In this document: positions 45,896 to 55,066 of the stretch, one piece after another | Numbering within the stretch: position 1 is the stretch's first letter | How the letters are laid out: each line of letters starts with the position of its first letter | From: Pirellulales bacterium | GTDB taxonomy: Bacteria > Planctomycetota > Planctomycetia > Pirellulales > JAEUIK01 | Assembly (NCBI GenBank): GCA_019636335.1 | Contig: JAHBXR010000003.1 | Span: 294,904-358,903 of the forward strand | DNA: 64,000 nt | Direction of reading: 5' to 3' | Notes under the pieces: model-generated | Seen by the model: only the letters and a program-made list of their open reading frames with translations | What the model was told of the DNA's origin: nothing | The model's database searches: none | Made by a program: the position numbers and the translations under genes

Positions 45896-47416
45896 TCAGG
45901 CCGCGTCGGTGGCGTCCTGCCTGCGCAACACGACGATCCACGACAGCCCCTTCCAGGGCAGGAGCCGATCGATGCGTCGCACGAGCCAGACGAGCGAGTC
46001 GTAGAGCTTCAACTGCACGCGACTGAACCGCTGCCGTTTGAGCAGCCGCGCGTTGAGCGCCCAACCGGGCACGCCGGCACGGTTGAAGTCGACGATCTTC
46101 TCGACGGCAAAGCCCGTCGCCGTCGCCAATGCGAGCAACTCCTCGCGCTCGTAGCGCCGCCGGTGTCCCAGGACTTCATCGAGCGAACCGAACAACCACC
46201 TGCCGCGCGGGACGACGAGCAAGGCGCGTCCGCCGTCGGCCAGAGTCAAACGCAGGTTGTCGAGCGCCTGGCGATCGTCGTCCATGTGTTCGAGATGATG
46301 TACGGCAATCACGGTATCGAACTGCCCGGCGCAGGCGGCGAAATCGTCGCGCACGCGGGGATCGAGCGAGCGGACCTCGACGTGAGGATGCCGCGCAAAG
46401 CGATTGCCGAGATAGCGCAGCGGCAGCGATTCGGCCTCGGCCGCCACGTACTGCTCGCGGGGCAGCAGCCGTAGCATGAGGCTGCCCAGGCTGGCGCCGA
46501 TTTCGAGCACATGCTGGCCGACGTGGGGGCGCAGCGCGTCGGCCATCCAGCGATAGTAGCGATGCGTGGTCGTCAGGCGGTGCAACTCGGCCTGGCCGTA
46601 CTCGTCGGTGTAGAGGTCGTCGATGATCCAGAACCGCAATAGCGTGGCGATCGCTTTCACGCCGTCCCAGGCGGTGATCTTCTTACCCTCGGCGTAGGTG
46701 CGGCCGTAGTACGAGACGGGCACTTCGTAGATCGTCACGTCTCGCTTGGCAACCTTCATCGTCAATTCGGGCTCGATGCCGAACCGCGCGCAGCGGATCG
46801 GAATGCTCTTCAGCAACTCGAGCCGGAAGGCTTTGTAGCAGGTCTCCATGTCGGTCAGGTTCAAATCGGCCAGCATGTTGCAAAGGGTGGTCAACACGCG
46901 ATTGCCAAGCGAGTGCCAGTAGTACAGCACGCGGCGGCGTGGCGAGCTGGCGAAGCGCGAACCGTAGACGACGTCGGCCTTGCCCGAGGCGAGCAACTCG
47001 AGCATGTCGACGCAATCGTGGGGATCGTATTCGAGGTCGGCATCCTGGATGACCGCGAAGTCCCCCTCGGCGGCGCGAATGGCGGTCCGGATGGCCGCCC
47101 CTTTTCCCTGGTTGACGTCGTGCTCGATGAGCGTGATCTGGCCGGGATAGGTGGCCACCAGTTCGTGCAGAATGTCGCGGGTGCCGTCGGTCGAGCCGTC
47201 GTCCACGATTACCAGGTGCCGGACGAACATCGCCGGCCAATCGGCGGCTAGCACCTGCGCCACCGCGTCGCGGACGCGATAGCGTTCGTTGTAGACCGGC
47301 ATCAGCACGCAGACGAGTTGCTGTGCCGACGAAGCGGCCTGCGTCTGGCTGGCCTGGTTTTGGGGAGTGTGGCTGGGCCGGAGCATAGGGTGCCGCTTGT
47401 CTGCGGAAAGCCGCAT
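45896..47416 (-). CDS. Bifunctional GT2 glycosyltransferase / SAM methyltransferase
   Basis: A 506-residue fusion. Residues about 30-270 form a GT-A glycosyltransferase of the dolichyl/undecaprenyl-phosphate mannose synthase type (CVLMPVYNERYRV, IVDDGSTDGT, NQGKGAAIR, DXD as QDADLEYDP). Residues about 295-490 are a class I methyltransferase (HVLEIGASLGSL, motif I; VIAVHHLEHMDD). GTs of this type move a sugar to a lipid carrier, and the methyltransferase could modify the same glycan. The ATG at 47416 has GGGGAGAG upstream. It lies 157 bases downstream of the O-antigen-ligase-like gene. Confidence 0.93.
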   Translation of the reverse strand: MRLSADKRHPMLRPSHTPQNQASQTQAASSAQQLVCVLMPVYNERYRVRDAVAQVLAADWPAMFVRHLVIVDDGSTDGTRDILHELVATYPGQITLIEHDVNQGKGAAIRTAIRAAEGDFAVIQDADLEYDPHDCVDMLELLASGKADVVYGSRFASSPRRRVLYYWHSLGNRVLTTLCNMLADLNLTDMETCYKAFRLELLKSIPIRCARFGIEPELTMKVAKRDVTIYEVPVSYYGRTYAEGKKITAWDGVKAIATLLRFWIIDDLYTDEYGQAELHRLTTTHRYYRWMADALRPHVGQHVLEIGASLGSLMLRLLPREQYVAAEAESLPLRYLGNRFARHPHVEVRSLDPRVRDDFAACAGQFDTVIAVHHLEHMDDDRQALDNLRLTLADGGRALLVVPRGRWLFGSLDEVLGHRRRYEREELLALATATGFAVEKIVDFNRAGVPGWALNARLLKRQRFSRVQLKLYDSLVWLVRRIDRLLPWKGLSWIVVLRRQDATDAA

Positions 47417-47572
47417 GGTGGACTCTCCCCAGTATACGCCGCGGGGGGAGTGGTCCGGTCTGTCAGGCCGCTCAAAACCGTTCCGTGTTCGATCGGCGAT
47501 CGTGGTACGTACGCGTTCTTTAGACCATCGGTGGGCACGTGATGCCGCGTGCCCAGGCAGCGAGACGCTGGC

Positions 47573-48943
47573 CTACATCGGATGGGCGAGCGAAGGTCCG
47601 TAGGCGCCGTCGTATTCGTATTCGTCGGCGAACTCGGCGTCGGCCTGTTCCTGGCGATCGATAATCGCCAGCCGTCCGGCCGCGACCAGGAAGAAGGCAA
47701 AGGTCAGCGTCTGGATATTGCTGGGCGAACCGAGCGACTCGGTCATTCCGGTCGCGCAGATCCCCAGGATCTGCCCCATGATGAGGCGGGCCATCGATTT
47801 TATCTCGACGTCGGCGCGCGAAATCGTCAGCCGGAAGGCGCCTAGCACGGCCACGCCGATCGTCGCCAGCAACCACAGCAGACCACCGAAGCCCGTGTTG
47901 TGCCACGTGACGATATACCAGTTGTGCGGACGTTGCTTGTGCGACAGGTGCGCCCCCTGGGCCAGCCAGCGATCCGAGCCGAAGCCGCGTCCGATCATGG
48001 GATCGCGCATCAATTCGTTGATCGAGTACATCCACAAGTCGTAGCGACCGGTGGTCGTCGTATCGGTCATGCGATCGGCGATGAATTCGCTTTGTTTCTT
48101 GTTCATGGCGCCCCACAACTGCGTCATGAGCAGCCAGGTGCCCAGCGCCACGACCAGCACGACCGCCAGCGCGCGGATATTCGCGCTGAACAGCAGTGGA
48201 ATGCAGGCAATCACGCCGCCATAGATCGCCGTGCGCTGCGTGCTGAGGAGGAGCAATGCCATGACGAAGACGAACATCCCGATGCTCAAGAGACGCCAGT
48301 AGACGCGCCCCGATTGCATCGCCTGCCAAAGCAGGCAGGGGAGCAAGAGCGAGCCCGTGGTCGAAAACCCGGCGGACGACCCCGCGAAGCCCTGGAATCG
48401 CCCGAAGCCGAACTGCATGCGACCGGCCAGAAAATCGGGCAGGAAGACGAGCGCCGTACCGGTCCAAACCAGCGTGGGAATCAGATAGAGCCAGAAGAAG
48501 CGGCGCATGCCCACGCGATCGGCCATGAGATTCGCCGACGTGACCGCCACGAGCGTCGTGGCCAGAAACAGCACCCCCGATTGAATCGCCCAACTCAGCG
48601 ACTCGGAGAAGATGCTCCAGACGAGCCCCATCACGACGAAGCCGATCAGCATCACGATGGGGATGCCCGGATGTTGGCGCACAAAAACGACGTTGGCCGC
48701 CAGGATCCCGATCACGATCCAGCGAACCACCGTGAGAGCTGAGTCGAGCGTTTCGCTCTGCACGCCGGACATCGCGGCCGAGACGAGCAAGGCCGCGAAG
48801 AGGGCCTCGTACTTGCGCATGAAGCCCAGCACGACCAGGAGCACGACGATGCCGATGCCGAGCATCAGCAACAAGGGATCGGTCGTCTCGATGATCGTCG
48901 TGAATCGCCCAAAGGCGTCACGTCCGGAATCGTCTTCAATCAT
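47573..48943 (-). CDS. O-antigen ligase-like polysaccharide membrane protein
   Basis: A 456-residue protein with about 11-12 membrane segments and a periplasmic loop. Wzy_C/O-antigen-ligase marks are LSTQRTAIYGG, the loop arginines in TTTTGRYDLW and GRGFGSDRW, and HNWYIVTWHNTGFGGLLWLLA. These enzymes join or polymerise lipid-linked glycans on the outer side of the membrane. The ATG at 48943 is chosen; an in-frame GTG at 49012 would add 23 residues. The next gene on the strand is the GT2-methyltransferase fusion, suggesting a polysaccharide operon. Confidence 0.88.
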   Translation of the reverse strand: MIEDDSGRDAFGRFTTIIETTDPLLLMLGIGIVVLLVVLGFMRKYEALFAALLVSAAMSGVQSETLDSALTVVRWIVIGILAANVVFVRQHPGIPIVMLIGFVVMGLVWSIFSESLSWAIQSGVLFLATTLVAVTSANLMADRVGMRRFFWLYLIPTLVWTGTALVFLPDFLAGRMQFGFGRFQGFAGSSAGFSTTGSLLLPCLLWQAMQSGRVYWRLLSIGMFVFVMALLLLSTQRTAIYGGVIACIPLLFSANIRALAVVLVVALGTWLLMTQLWGAMNKKQSEFIADRMTDTTTTGRYDLWMYSINELMRDPMIGRGFGSDRWLAQGAHLSHKQRPHNWYIVTWHNTGFGGLLWLLATIGVAVLGAFRLTISRADVEIKSMARLIMGQILGICATGMTESLGSPSNIQTLTFAFFLVAAGRLAIIDRQEQADAEFADEYEYDGAYGPSLAHPM

Positions 48944-49167
48944 GTCGCTGTCAACCTGCGCCTGAACGCTGGCCGTCGGCCGAGAAGGGAGGCTCCACCG
49001 GGGAGCTCCCACGAGCGGGAGGGCGAATCAGAAACGTACGTCGTGGATCCCCCGTTACCCAAGGTACACGGGGGCTCGCGGGCTGCCAACAAGGCCGTGC
49101 GACACGTTGGCCTAGGGTAGCAGAAACACGTGGCATCCCCATCGGCGGCAGGCAACGTGGCGACGGG

Positions 49168-50913
49168 CTAGTTACCGGCCGAAGCAGCCTCGATCTGCTT
49201 GAGCGCCTCGGCGGCGGCCCCGCGCACGGCGGGGTTTTCGTCGTCCAGCAACTGCTTGAGCGCCGGCACGGCGGGACGCGCGTGGACGCCCAATTCGCCC
49301 AGGGTGGTGGCCACGGCCGCCCGGGCCAGCTCGGGCAGGTCTTCGAGCGAGCCAGACAGGACGGGCACCAATTGCTTGGCTAGTTCCGCATTGCCCGGCT
49401 CGATATGAACCAGGGCCCAGGCCGCCGCGACCGGCAGCATGGCGTCGTCGCTCTTGAGCAGCCCGGTTAGGGCAGGGACTGCCGCCTTGGCAGGCGAGCC
49501 GATTCGTCCCAGGGCGTGACAGGCCCCGTAACGAACCGCCATCTGCTCATCTCCCAACAGGCCGATCAGCGCCTCGACGGCGCCGGTAGCTCCAGGGCCG
49601 ATCGCGCCAATGGCGAGGGCCACCTCGCGACGCATCTGGGGATCGTCGGTCGTGGGGATCTGCACCAGGGCCACGACGGCGTCCTTGGCCTCCGGACCGA
49701 TCGCCGCCAGCGTGGCGACCGCGGGGCCGCGACGCTGCGCATCGTTCAAGGCTTCGGTCAAAACCGGCACGGCGGCGGCGCCGAATTGGGCCAGCGTGCC
49801 GATGGCATTCGCCACGACCGTCTTGTCGGCATCTGCCAACGCGGCGGCCAGCGGAGCAATCGCTGCCGCCGGCGGATTGGCCAATTCGCCCAGCAGCTTC
49901 GCGCCGCCAGCCTTCACGCGTGGGTCGTCGGACGAGAGGGCCGCGATGGCCAGCTTGGCCGCGTGCTCATTCACTGCTTTGTCTTGGGGAGCGATCTGCG
50001 TGGTGGCCCAGGCCGCGACCAGGTTCAAGAACTGGTCCGTGCTCGTCGTGTGCTTTTTCAAGGCGGGCAAGGCCGATTCCGCGCCAATGCGACCCAGGGC
50101 GAAGGCGGCGCTGGTACGCACCGCGGGTTCGCTGGCGTCGAGCGCCTGGATGATCGCTGGCACGGCCGTACGGGCGTCGGGACCGATCGAGCCCAGCGCG
50201 GCCAACGCTTGCATGCGGACTTCCGGTTCCGGGGCCGACAACGTCTCGATCAACTGGGGGACGACACTCTTCGCGGCCGGTCCCAGGTCGGTCACGATGA
50301 CGCATGCCCAGTAGCGTGCCTTGGGGTTCTTGAACGCCTCGATCAGGAAGGGGCCATCCGGATCGACCTGCTCGGTGATCGACGCCAGCGCCTGCGTGAC
50401 GATCGTCGGATCGGAATCTTCGAGCAGCTCGACCATCAAGGGGACCAGCACCTTGGGATCGGGCTTCAGAAGACGCATGGCCTCGATCGCCTCGCGCCGC
50501 ACGGTGGCGTCAGGATCGGCCACGGCGTGGACGAGCGCGGATTCGATCGTGGGATTCTTCTCGCCGATGTGCTCCAACGCGTTAGCCGCATGCGCGCGCA
50601 CCATGGGATCTTGATCTTTTGTCAGCAGGGCGGCCAGCGGAATCGCAGCCTCTTTGGCTGCCGGACCGATCGCGCCCAAGGCACGTGCCGCGCGCCAACG
50701 CAGCTCCGCATCCTCGCTGCCGAGCGCCTTGATCAGGGCGGGAACCGCCCCCTTCGCCCTGGGTCCCGCATTGGCGAGCGCCTTGGCGGCGTCGTGTTGC
50801 TCGGCCGGCGTGCCGGTCGAAAGCTTCTTGATCAGCACATCCGTCGAGTCGGCGGCCGACGCCGTGACCGCCAAACACCCGACCAATACCAACCAGATCG
50901 CACCTGCGCGCAT
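49168..50913 (-). CDS. Exported HEAT-repeat protein
   Basis: A 581-residue protein with a signal peptide (AIWLVLVGCLAVTASAAD), then tandem HEAT units of about 35-40 residues with the pattern A-VPALI-AL---D-E-R--A--ALG-IGP, such as AVPALIKALGSEDAELRWRAARALGAIGP. At least 12 units are visible to the C-terminus. HEAT solenoids bind proteins; the partner is unknown. The gene diverges from the next secreted protein gene. Confidence 0.92.
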   Translation of the reverse strand: MRAGAIWLVLVGCLAVTASAADSTDVLIKKLSTGTPAEQHDAAKALANAGPRAKGAVPALIKALGSEDAELRWRAARALGAIGPAAKEAAIPLAALLTKDQDPMVRAHAANALEHIGEKNPTIESALVHAVADPDATVRREAIEAMRLLKPDPKVLVPLMVELLEDSDPTIVTQALASITEQVDPDGPFLIEAFKNPKARYWACVIVTDLGPAAKSVVPQLIETLSAPEPEVRMQALAALGSIGPDARTAVPAIIQALDASEPAVRTSAAFALGRIGAESALPALKKHTTSTDQFLNLVAAWATTQIAPQDKAVNEHAAKLAIAALSSDDPRVKAGGAKLLGELANPPAAAIAPLAAALADADKTVVANAIGTLAQFGAAAVPVLTEALNDAQRRGPAVATLAAIGPEAKDAVVALVQIPTTDDPQMRREVALAIGAIGPGATGAVEALIGLLGDEQMAVRYGACHALGRIGSPAKAAVPALTGLLKSDDAMLPVAAAWALVHIEPGNAELAKQLVPVLSGSLEDLPELARAAVATTLGELGVHARPAVPALKQLLDDENPAVRGAAAEALKQIEAASAGN

Positions 50914-51154
50914 GGGGATCGCCTCTCCGAAAACTCCGGTCCGAATCGTTCACATGGCAGCCGCTAGGCAGAGTCCCGGCGGGGGCCCATCACGTAAATA
51001 TAGTGTGCCGAATGGTGTCCAAGCACCGTTTTTTGGCATATAGTTTTCCGTAAGCGAAACGGCGCCCGCGAGCCGGGCACGGTTGTGCCGGCTCCCCTGG
51101 AAGGTGCTACGGGCCAGGAGGGGTCGCGGTTTCGCCCCGCCCGAGGAACAAGCG

Positions 51155-51802
51155 ATGAAGCGAGTCGTACCTGCGGTGATCGTCCTGCTGTTGGCCACGG
51201 CCAGTCAGGCCGATGCGCAATGGGGGCCCTACTACGGCGGCTGGCATGCCTCGACGGCGGCCGAGGGTTACCAGCGCGGCATGGCCGACCTGGTGCGGTC
51301 GCAAGGCATGGCTAATCTCTTCGACTCGATGGCCGTGCAAAACCTCGAGGCCGCTCGCTCGCAAGAACTCGACAATCGCCTGAAGGCGACGCAGACCTAC
51401 TTCGAGATGCGACAGATGAACCATTCGTATCTCGCGGCGGAACGGGCTGCCCGCAACACCCGTTCGCCGGGTGCCGAGCCCTTCCGCAATACGCCCAAGG
51501 TGCGGCTCGAACGACCGGGGGCGGCCGATCTTGATCCGGTGACCGGTAGCATCGACTGGCCCTTATCGTTGCAGACGCAAGACTACGCGCAGTATCGGCA
51601 AGAGCTCGACACGTTGTTTTCCCAACGTGCACAAAACTCGGGGCACGTCGATCCGCAGATTTATGAAGCCATCTCGGCCACGGCCGACGGTTTGCTCCAG
51701 GCGCTGCTGGCGAACATTCGCAACATGCGCCCGCAGGATTACACCGACGCCAAGTCGTTCGTCGAGAATCTGCAGTACGAGGGCCGCTTCCCGGCGACCT
51801 AG
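51155..51802 (+). CDS. Small exported protein of planctomycete type
   Basis: A 215-residue protein with a signal peptide (VVPAVIVLLLATASQADAQ); GAGGA lies eight bases before the ATG at 51155. The mature part is helical (ASTAAEGYQRGMADLVRSQG, LKATQTYFEMRQMN) and resembles secreted proteins I associate with Pirellulales. No enzymatic motif is seen. Confidence 0.75.
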   Translation: MKRVVPAVIVLLLATASQADAQWGPYYGGWHASTAAEGYQRGMADLVRSQGMANLFDSMAVQNLEAARSQELDNRLKATQTYFEMRQMNHSYLAAERAARNTRSPGAEPFRNTPKVRLERPGAADLDPVTGSIDWPLSLQTQDYAQYRQELDTLFSQRAQNSGHVDPQIYEAISATADGLLQALLANIRNMRPQDYTDAKSFVENLQYEGRFPAT

Positions 51803-51815
51803 TGACTCCCTGGCT

Positions 51816-53570
51816 TTAATAGCCGACTGCCGCGCCATCTTTGCGCGGTTCGGTTCCGCCGGCGAGCGTGCCGTGCCGCCAGTCGATCCGAATCGCCTGG
51901 TATCCGCCAAAGTCTCCCACGCTCTGCTCGACGCGGTGCCCTTTGGCGCGTAGGCCGGCGATCGCCTGTTCGCTGACGCCCGATTCGACAGTCACGAGGC
52001 CACCCTGCGGATCGGCCGGTTCGCTGGTGGGGGTGGCGCTGCCCAGGTGCCGCACCCGCGCCGCGTCTCCCGCTTCTTGCACGTTCATGCCGAACTCGAC
52101 CATGTTCAGGAACACCTGCACGTGCCCCTGCGGCTGCATGTCGCCTCCCATGACGCCGAACACGAGCCAGGGTACGCCATCCTGAGTGGCCATCGCCGGA
52201 ATGATGGTGTGAAAGGGGAGCTTGCGTGGCTCCAGCGTGTTCGCATGCTGGGGATCGAGCGAGAAGAGCGCGCCCCGATTCTGCAGCACGAAGCCCAGGT
52301 TGCCCGGCACCATTCCCGAGCCAAAGCCATAATAGTTGCTTTGGATGAACGAGCAGCAGTTGCGGTCGCGGTCGACCACGGTGAGATAGATCGTGTCGCC
52401 GTGGGCGAGCTTCGGATCCCCAGGTGGAACCTTTTGTGCCGCCCGCTGGCGGTCGATCAACTTGCGACGCGCGTCGGCGTAAGGTTTCGAGATCAACTCG
52501 GCAGTGGGCAACTTCGCGAAGGCCGGATCGGCGTAGAACCTGGCCCGGTCGGCATAGGCGAGCTTCTTGGCCTCGATCAGCAGGTGCAGATACTCCGCGC
52601 TGTTGTGCCCCATCGATTTCAGATCGTAGGGCTCGAGCAGGTTCAAGATCTGCAGTACGGCAATGCCTTGACCGTTGGGCGGGAGCTCCCAGACTTCGTG
52701 CCCGCGGTACGTCGTTGACACCGGCTCGATCCATTCCGAGCGATGTTCGGCGAAATCGTCCAATTCGAAGTAACCACCCTGCGTGTGGCTGAAGGCCACG
52801 ATGGCCTCGGCCAGCGGGCCACGATAGAACGCATCGCGTCCCCCCGTGGCGAGCGCTCGGTAGCTGCGCGCGAGATCAGGGTTGCGAAAGATCTCCCCCT
52901 CGACCGGCGCGCGGCCGCCGGGAAGATATGTTCTTGCCGAGTCGGGGTGCTGCGACAACATTCGCGTCGAGGCCTGCCACCCCGCGGCGATGATCTCCGT
53001 CACCGCGAAGCCTTGCTCGGCAGACTCGATCGAAGGCGCGAGCAACTCGGCCAGGCTCTTGGTGCCGAAACGTTCGCGGAGATCCTCCCAGCCCGCGACG
53101 CAGCCGGGCACCGACCACGACAGCGGTCCCGCGTCGGGGATGTACTGCATTCCCTTGGCGGCAAAGATGTCGCGCGAGATTGTACCCGGGCTGCGCCCGC
53201 TGCCATTGAGACCATAGAGTCGCTTCGACCTGGCGTCCCAGTAGATGACGAAGACATCGCCACCGATGCCGCAACTCATGGGCTCCATCAGTCCGATGGC
53301 GGCGCTCGCGGCGATGGCGGCATCGGCCGCATTGCCACCTTGCTTGAGCACGTCGAGTCCGATCTGCGCCGCCAGTGGCTGGCTCGTGGCCACCATGCCG
53401 TTTGTCGCCGTCACGACCGAGCGGCTCTGATGGCGATTCTTGGCGGGCCGATCGTATCCGCGGGCAACGGGCGAGATCATCGACAAGACTCCCAGCAAAA
53501 GCACGAACGTCCCGGTGCGCAGTGCCAGCACTTGCACACGACGAGTAGCGGATCGATGGATGCGCATCAT
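51816..53570 (-). CDS. ggt: Gamma-glutamyltransferase family protein
   Basis: A 584-residue exported Ntn hydrolase. The large-subunit segment NAADAAIAASAAIGLMEPMSCGIGGDVFVIYWD is typical; the autoprocessing site precedes the nucleophile T393 in HGDTIYLTVVDRD. Later segments SNYYGFGSGMVPGNLGFVLQNRG and PRKLPFHTIIPA fit. GGT transfers the gamma-glutamyl group of glutathione or hydrolyses gamma-glutamyl compounds in the periplasm. It converges with the upstream exported protein gene, leaving 13 bases. Confidence 0.93.
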   Translation of the reverse strand: MMRIHRSATRRVQVLALRTGTFVLLLGVLSMISPVARGYDRPAKNRHQSRSVVTATNGMVATSQPLAAQIGLDVLKQGGNAADAAIAASAAIGLMEPMSCGIGGDVFVIYWDARSKRLYGLNGSGRSPGTISRDIFAAKGMQYIPDAGPLSWSVPGCVAGWEDLRERFGTKSLAELLAPSIESAEQGFAVTEIIAAGWQASTRMLSQHPDSARTYLPGGRAPVEGEIFRNPDLARSYRALATGGRDAFYRGPLAEAIVAFSHTQGGYFELDDFAEHRSEWIEPVSTTYRGHEVWELPPNGQGIAVLQILNLLEPYDLKSMGHNSAEYLHLLIEAKKLAYADRARFYADPAFAKLPTAELISKPYADARRKLIDRQRAAQKVPPGDPKLAHGDTIYLTVVDRDRNCCSFIQSNYYGFGSGMVPGNLGFVLQNRGALFSLDPQHANTLEPRKLPFHTIIPAMATQDGVPWLVFGVMGGDMQPQGHVQVFLNMVEFGMNVQEAGDAARVRHLGSATPTSEPADPQGGLVTVESGVSEQAIAGLRAKGHRVEQSVGDFGGYQAIRIDWRHGTLAGGTEPRKDGAAVGY

Positions 53571-53899
53571 ACGTTTTCCACGTTCAAGTCGGCGCCGGGT
53601 GCTGTCACATCGCTGCTGACGGCGGCGGAATACTCGCCCACTCTACCGGCGCTGCGGACTCGATGCCATCGTGGGCCGCTAGCGTGTTGGTGGAATCGTG
53701 CGGAGAGGTGTTGGCGCGCGAAACCGACCTGGACACACCCTCTCGAATCGGTAATCTACTGCCCCCCATCCTCCGCCCGGCTACCGGATCGTGGATGGAG
53801 ACTTGTCTCGAGGCCGTTCGGGCCAACCAGGCGACCGCCCGGCGCCAGTCGTTCGTCCAAGCACGCTTTGTCGCGTGGGAATACTTGAGGAACTTTTTC

Positions 53900-54928
53900 A
53901 TGAGCCGGCTTTGGACGCTGACAGCGAGCGTCGTATTACTGGCAGGCTGCCATTCCAACGCGCCGATGCAGAATCCCTTTTTTGGGCCGACGACGGTGCC
54001 ACCCCCAGGCACGGGGACGACAGCCGCGCCGCCGGCGGCGCCGTACTACCAGGGTGCGCCGCCTCCGGTGTTGCCCAGCGTGCCGCCAGGGGGACAAATG
54101 CCCAGCGGCACGTTCGGCGCCCCACCCACGACGATGCCCCCGCTGGGGACGAGTTCCGCGCCTCCGGCCTCGACGCAGCGCATGAAAGTGGTGAGCGCGA
54201 CGCCGCAACAGCAAATGGTCGGCGGAACCAGTCTGACGCGTGGACGCTGGTCGACGCCGGCCGTTGCTCCGCGGGCACCCCTTACTGAACAGGCCGCGGC
54301 AGCCGAGCCGGCCGGCGCCGTGGCACCGGCCACGCAGGCCGTGGTGAGCGTGCCACAATGGTCGGTCGTGCGATTGAACGAGAAACAACCGGCCACCGTG
54401 CCAGGAGACGTCGTGGCGGTCAGCGCGAAAAGCGAAGTCGTCGCCGATGAGCACGTTATGCCATCGGCCGAGCAAGAACCGGCACGATTCCAGCCCGCTG
54501 GCGATATCGTCGAGATCGGCCAACTTCCTCCCGCGCGTCCGAACGCAGTGCAGAGCGCGTCGTATGCGAAGCCGGCCGGTAGGGAGGCTTCGAATTCGGT
54601 CTATGCGGTAGCTCGCCGTCCGGCCCTGCGCGACGAAGTGGCCGACGGTTATGCCGCCGTCTATGGTTACGATCCGCAGTATCGCTGGGTGAAAGGCCAA
54701 CTCGAGTATTCCGAAGTCGGACGGCGCTGGAAGCTGCGCTACATCCCGATCGACGGCGCCACCGACGATCACGGTGGCAGCGTGCTCCTGCCCGACGACA
54801 CGGACATGGGGGACCTGCGCCCGGGCGACTACGTCACCGCCTACGGTCAACTTGGCGAATACGACGAAAGCTCGAAGGGCTTTGCGCCGTTGTATTACGC
54901 CGACCGGATCGAATTGCTGGAGCAATAG
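53900..54928 (+). CDS. Proline-rich lipoprotein of unknown function
   Basis: A 342-residue protein starting at ATG 53900 (GAGGA eight bases upstream), with a lipobox (VVLLAGC). The first 130 residues are Pro/Gly/Thr rich (VPPPGTGTTAAPPAAP) and probably disordered. The C-terminal ~85 residues form a folded domain (RWVKGQLEYSEVGRRWKLRYIPI ... MGDLRPGDYVTAYGQLGE ... YYADRIELLE) with an OB-like or beta-barrel look. It probably links the outer membrane to cell-surface structures, but this is not shown. Confidence 0.78.
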   Translation: MSRLWTLTASVVLLAGCHSNAPMQNPFFGPTTVPPPGTGTTAAPPAAPYYQGAPPPVLPSVPPGGQMPSGTFGAPPTTMPPLGTSSAPPASTQRMKVVSATPQQQMVGGTSLTRGRWSTPAVAPRAPLTEQAAAAEPAGAVAPATQAVVSVPQWSVVRLNEKQPATVPGDVVAVSAKSEVVADEHVMPSAEQEPARFQPAGDIVEIGQLPPARPNAVQSASYAKPAGREASNSVYAVARRPALRDEVADGYAAVYGYDPQYRWVKGQLEYSEVGRRWKLRYIPIDGATDDHGGSVLLPDDTDMGDLRPGDYVTAYGQLGEYDESSKGFAPLYYADRIELLEQ

Positions 54929-55066
54929 TCGGCCCGGCCTGAGCACCGGGAGGGAATCGGGTCGAATCTTGATTCCCCCCTCGACGGCAACTAGGTTGAC
55001 GATAGTTGTCCGCGCGACCGCTTCTCGGTCAGTGCCCCGTTCTCGCCGCCCGTCGGACCGTTCGCC

